A model generated the notes under the pieces. That model was not told the origin of the DNA and ran no database searches. It was given only the letters and a program-made list of their open reading frames with translations. The translations under genes were made by a program, and so were the position numbers. 64,000 nucleotides of DNA, from contig NZ_SGXG01000001.1 in assembly GCF_004216715.1 (NCBI RefSeq), forward strand, positions 1,927,001 through 1,991,000, read 5' to 3'. This document shows positions 61,976 to 64,000 of the stretch, piece by piece. Source of the stretch: Cecembia calidifontis. GTDB taxonomy: Bacteria; Bacteroidota; Bacteroidia; Cytophagales; Cyclobacteriaceae. Numbering within the stretch: the stretch's first letter is position 1; every line of letters starts with the position of its first letter.

Positions 61976-64000
61976 ATGGAAAAACTTTACAAAAGTCTAA
62001 GTGTGCTTGTGCTACTCTTAGTGCTTTCGAGCGCCACGGCGATGGCGCAAAGAACGGTGACGGGTACCATCCTGGATGAGTTCGGGGATGGCTTGCCTGG
62101 TGTTACCGTTTTGGTGAAAGGTACCACAACAGGAACTGCTACTGACATTGATGGAAAATTCTCCCTCAATGTTCCAGGTGACAATGCCGTGTTGGTATTC
62201 TCATTTATCGGTTATCAAACTGTAGAACAGGTAGTTGGTAACCGTTCAGTAATCAACCTGTCCATGCAGCCTGACGAAAGACAATTGTCAGAATTGGTTA
62301 TCACCGGTTATACCATTGATAGCCGTCGTGAGACTACAGGTTCAATTTCAACGGTTAATCCGAGGGATTTGACCATTATCCCAACCGGTAACGTTGAACA
62401 AACCCTACAAGGTAGGATTGCAGGTGTTACTGTTGTAACCAACGGTCAGCCAGGTACCACTTCCCAGATCAGGGTACGTGGTTTTGGTGCATTCGGTGGT
62501 AACCAGCCTCTTTATATTGTAGACGGTGTGCCTGTTGAGAATACCGACTTCCTTAACCCGGATGACATCGAATCTACCACGGTATTGAAAGATGCTGCAG
62601 CGGCTTCCATTTATGGTGCCAGAGCGGCTAACGGTGTGATCGTTTACACTACCAAAAGAGGTAACAAAAGGGCTCAAAAATTGAGATTCGATTATCATGG
62701 TATGATGGGTTTCACTGACCCAGGAAGAGGATTGGATATGACCAACCCTCAGGAGTATGCAGATCTGACTTGGTTGGCTGAGATCAATCAGGCAAGAATT
62801 GATGGTCGTGCTCCGAACTTTGGTCACCCGCAGTTAGGTAACGGTCCAAGACCTGTATTACCTTATTATATCAACGTTGGTGGTGCTGCAGGTGTGCCAG
62901 GACCTTTGACCCCTGCTCAGTTAGAAGAGCAAAGAGCTTTATATAACATTGATCCAAGAAGAGGTCCAGTTCATCAGTTGGTGAGGGCAGCTACAGGAGA
63001 GGGTACAGACTGGTATGACGCCATCACTAGAAGGGCTCCTATTCAAAGACATTCTATGGGGTTCTATGGTGGCAGCGGTACCAGTAGATTCTTTCTGGGA
63101 TTGGGTATTCAAGATCAGGCAGGTATTTTGTTGAATAATGACTTCAGAAGGATCACTTTAAGAGCTAACTCTGAACATGATTTGGGAAGCAAAGTTCGCG
63201 TTGGTCAAAACTTCCAAGCTACCTACCGTCAGGTATTAGGACAGACAGGTGGAAACGGAGGTGTAGGTGTTTCAGCTGATGAAAACGACATTTTGCAAGC
63301 CTTCCGTATGCCGTCTATGATTCCTGTTAGAGATGAATTTGGTGGTTGGGCAGGTACTGCAGCAAGGGGTTTTAACAACCCAAGGAACCCAGTAGCCAAC
63401 CGTGACGGTTTGAAAAATAACAGAAACTTCAATGCCAATGCATTTGGTAACGTATATGTAGAAGTAGATCCAATTGAAAATCTGACTTTAAGATCTTCTA
63501 TAGGTGGCCAGTATGACAACTTCTATGGCGTTGGATTCACAAGATTGCAATACGAAAACTCCGAAAACAACTCTGCTTTCGGTTACAATGAATTCTCCGG
63601 CTATGTGTACAGATGGACATTTACCAATACTGCTCAGTACAAGAAAACTTTTGGCAGACATGCAATTGATGTATTAGCCGGTCAGGAAGCCTTGAATACC
63701 GGTAGAGGTAGAAATATGAACACTACGGGGCAAAACCCTTTTTCTGAGGACCCTAACTTCGTGACCATATCTAACTTGCCATTTGCAACAAGGATTGCAA
63801 ACTCAAGCCAGTTCTTGGGCGTTAATTTCCTTTCTTTCTTTGGAAGGGTGAATTACTCCTATAATGACAGGTATTTGTTCAGTGCAGTAATCCGTCGTGA
63901 TGGTTCTTCCAGATTTGGTCCTAATACGAGATGGGGGACTTTCCCAGCATTCTCTGCTGCATGGAGGCTTTCCTCTGAAGAATTCATGTCTTCTGCTACA
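61976..64000 (+). CDS. SusC/RagA-type TonB-dependent receptor, 5' part (runs off the window)
   Basis: The gene begins at ATG 61976 (MEKLYKSLSVLVLLLVLSSA, signal peptide ending AMAQ); an in-frame ATG lies six bases earlier. A CarboxypepD-like domain (RTVTGTILDEFGDGLPGVTV, VKGTTTGTATDIDGKFSL) is followed by the SusC plug signature (QTLQGRIAGVTVVTNGQPG, IRVRGFGAFGGNQPLYIVDG, DIESTTVLKDAAAASIYGAR, NGVIVYTTKRG). The remaining 500 residues are barrel. 675 codons are visible and no stop is seen. It likely imports an oligosaccharide or peptide with a SusD partner beyond the window. Confidence 0.95.
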   Translation, partial: MEKLYKSLSVLVLLLVLSSATAMAQRTVTGTILDEFGDGLPGVTVLVKGTTTGTATDIDGKFSLNVPGDNAVLVFSFIGYQTVEQVVGNRSVINLSMQPDERQLSELVITGYTIDSRRETTGSISTVNPRDLTIIPTGNVEQTLQGRIAGVTVVTNGQPGTTSQIRVRGFGAFGGNQPLYIVDGVPVENTDFLNPDDIESTTVLKDAAAASIYGARAANGVIVYTTKRGNKRAQKLRFDYHGMMGFTDPGRGLDMTNPQEYADLTWLAEINQARIDGRAPNFGHPQLGNGPRPVLPYYINVGGAAGVPGPLTPAQLEEQRALYNIDPRRGPVHQLVRAATGEGTDWYDAITRRAPIQRHSMGFYGGSGTSRFFLGLGIQDQAGILLNNDFRRITLRANSEHDLGSKVRVGQNFQATYRQVLGQTGGNGGVGVSADENDILQAFRMPSMIPVRDEFGGWAGTAARGFNNPRNPVANRDGLKNNRNFNANAFGNVYVEVDPIENLTLRSSIGGQYDNFYGVGFTRLQYENSENNSAFGYNEFSGYVYRWTFTNTAQYKKTFGRHAIDVLAGQEALNTGRGRNMNTTGQNPFSEDPNFVTISNLPFATRIANSSQFLGVNFLSFFGRVNYSYNDRYLFSAVIRRDGSSRFGPNTRWGTFPAFSAAWRLSSEEFMSSAT

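Noticed and set aside
1..64000. CRISPR arrays, tRNA or rRNA genes
   Set aside because: No regularly spaced repeats, cloverleaf signatures or rRNA segments were recognised by eye; a tRNA or Rfam scan would settle it.

Overview
The window looks like a chromosomal stretch of a Bacteroidota bacterium, most likely Cytophagales (Cyclobacteriaceae-like). Supporting signs are a SusC/RagA-type TonB receptor, CarboxypepD-like N-termini on TonB receptors, a LytS/LytTR two-component pair, DUF4221/6-bladed-propeller lipoproteins, TAnnTTTG-type -7 promoter elements and low GC. The assignment rests on gene families only. Eight insertion-sequence copies of five kinds fill much of it: IS1634-type x2, an IS4-type of 1446 bp x1, IS256-type x1, IS1380-type x2 and an IS4-type of 1337 bp x2. 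Terminal repeats and target duplications could be read for all of them except the left flank of the first.

Layout. 1-2.2 kb: an IS1634-type element cut into a decayed secreted-protein gene. 2.5-4.3 kb: typA/bipA. 4.5-12 kb: two paralogous cassettes, each with a Crp/Fnr-type regulator, a small Cys-containing secreted peptide and a lipoprotein that is or resembles a beta-propeller; the first also has a DUF1573 lipoprotein, and IS4 is inserted at the end of its regulator. 12-13 kb: OmpA-like protein. 13.1-17.5 kb: a tightly overlapping minus-strand operon of membrane proteins sharing an N-terminal 'ELLDH' helical domain, with two very small genes; IS256 splits one member. 17.6-20 kb: orphan DUF433 protein, IS1380 and a PadR regulator. 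20.5-31.7 kb: outer-membrane barrel proteins (one split by IS4), a lipoprotein serpin, a large OmpA protein, a thiamine-binding-type protein, an SGNH hydrolase and DUF4407. 31.7-33.6 kb: VIT-type transporter and M19 dipeptidase. 33.9-35.8 kb: a candidate small RNA whose body is duplicated as an 82-bp direct repeat around the second IS1634 copy. 36-38.7 kb: TIM-barrel isomerase, LOG-family protein and ZIP transporter. 38.7-45.9 kb: IS1380, DsrE, TonB receptor, sulfide:quinone-oxidoreductase-like protein, lipoprotein and nucleoside deaminase. 46-52.9 kb: LytTR/LytS pair, TonB receptor, PDH E1 beta, rhodanese and YfcE-like phosphoesterase. 53-55.8 kb: a third peptide/lipoprotein cassette, split by IS4. 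55.9-61.5 kb: small basic protein, hisS, hypothetical, ybaB, glycosyltransferase, PspC and a TPR lipoprotein. 62 kb to the end: a SusC-like receptor running off the window.

The most interesting system is the repeated regulator/peptide/propeller cassette. In loci 1 and 2 the regulator genes are identical for 496 bp and then diverge exactly where the helix-turn-helix begins. Both carry AACTAA-N10-TTAGTT in front of the regulator and the palindrome TTCAACTAGTTGAA plus TAGTTTAACTA in front of the peptide. Both have a poly-G tract of different length (7 versus 10) directly upstream of the peptide promoter's -7 element. Together this suggests a switchable (phase-variable) secreted-peptide system. 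That is an inference from sequence and has no experimental backing here.
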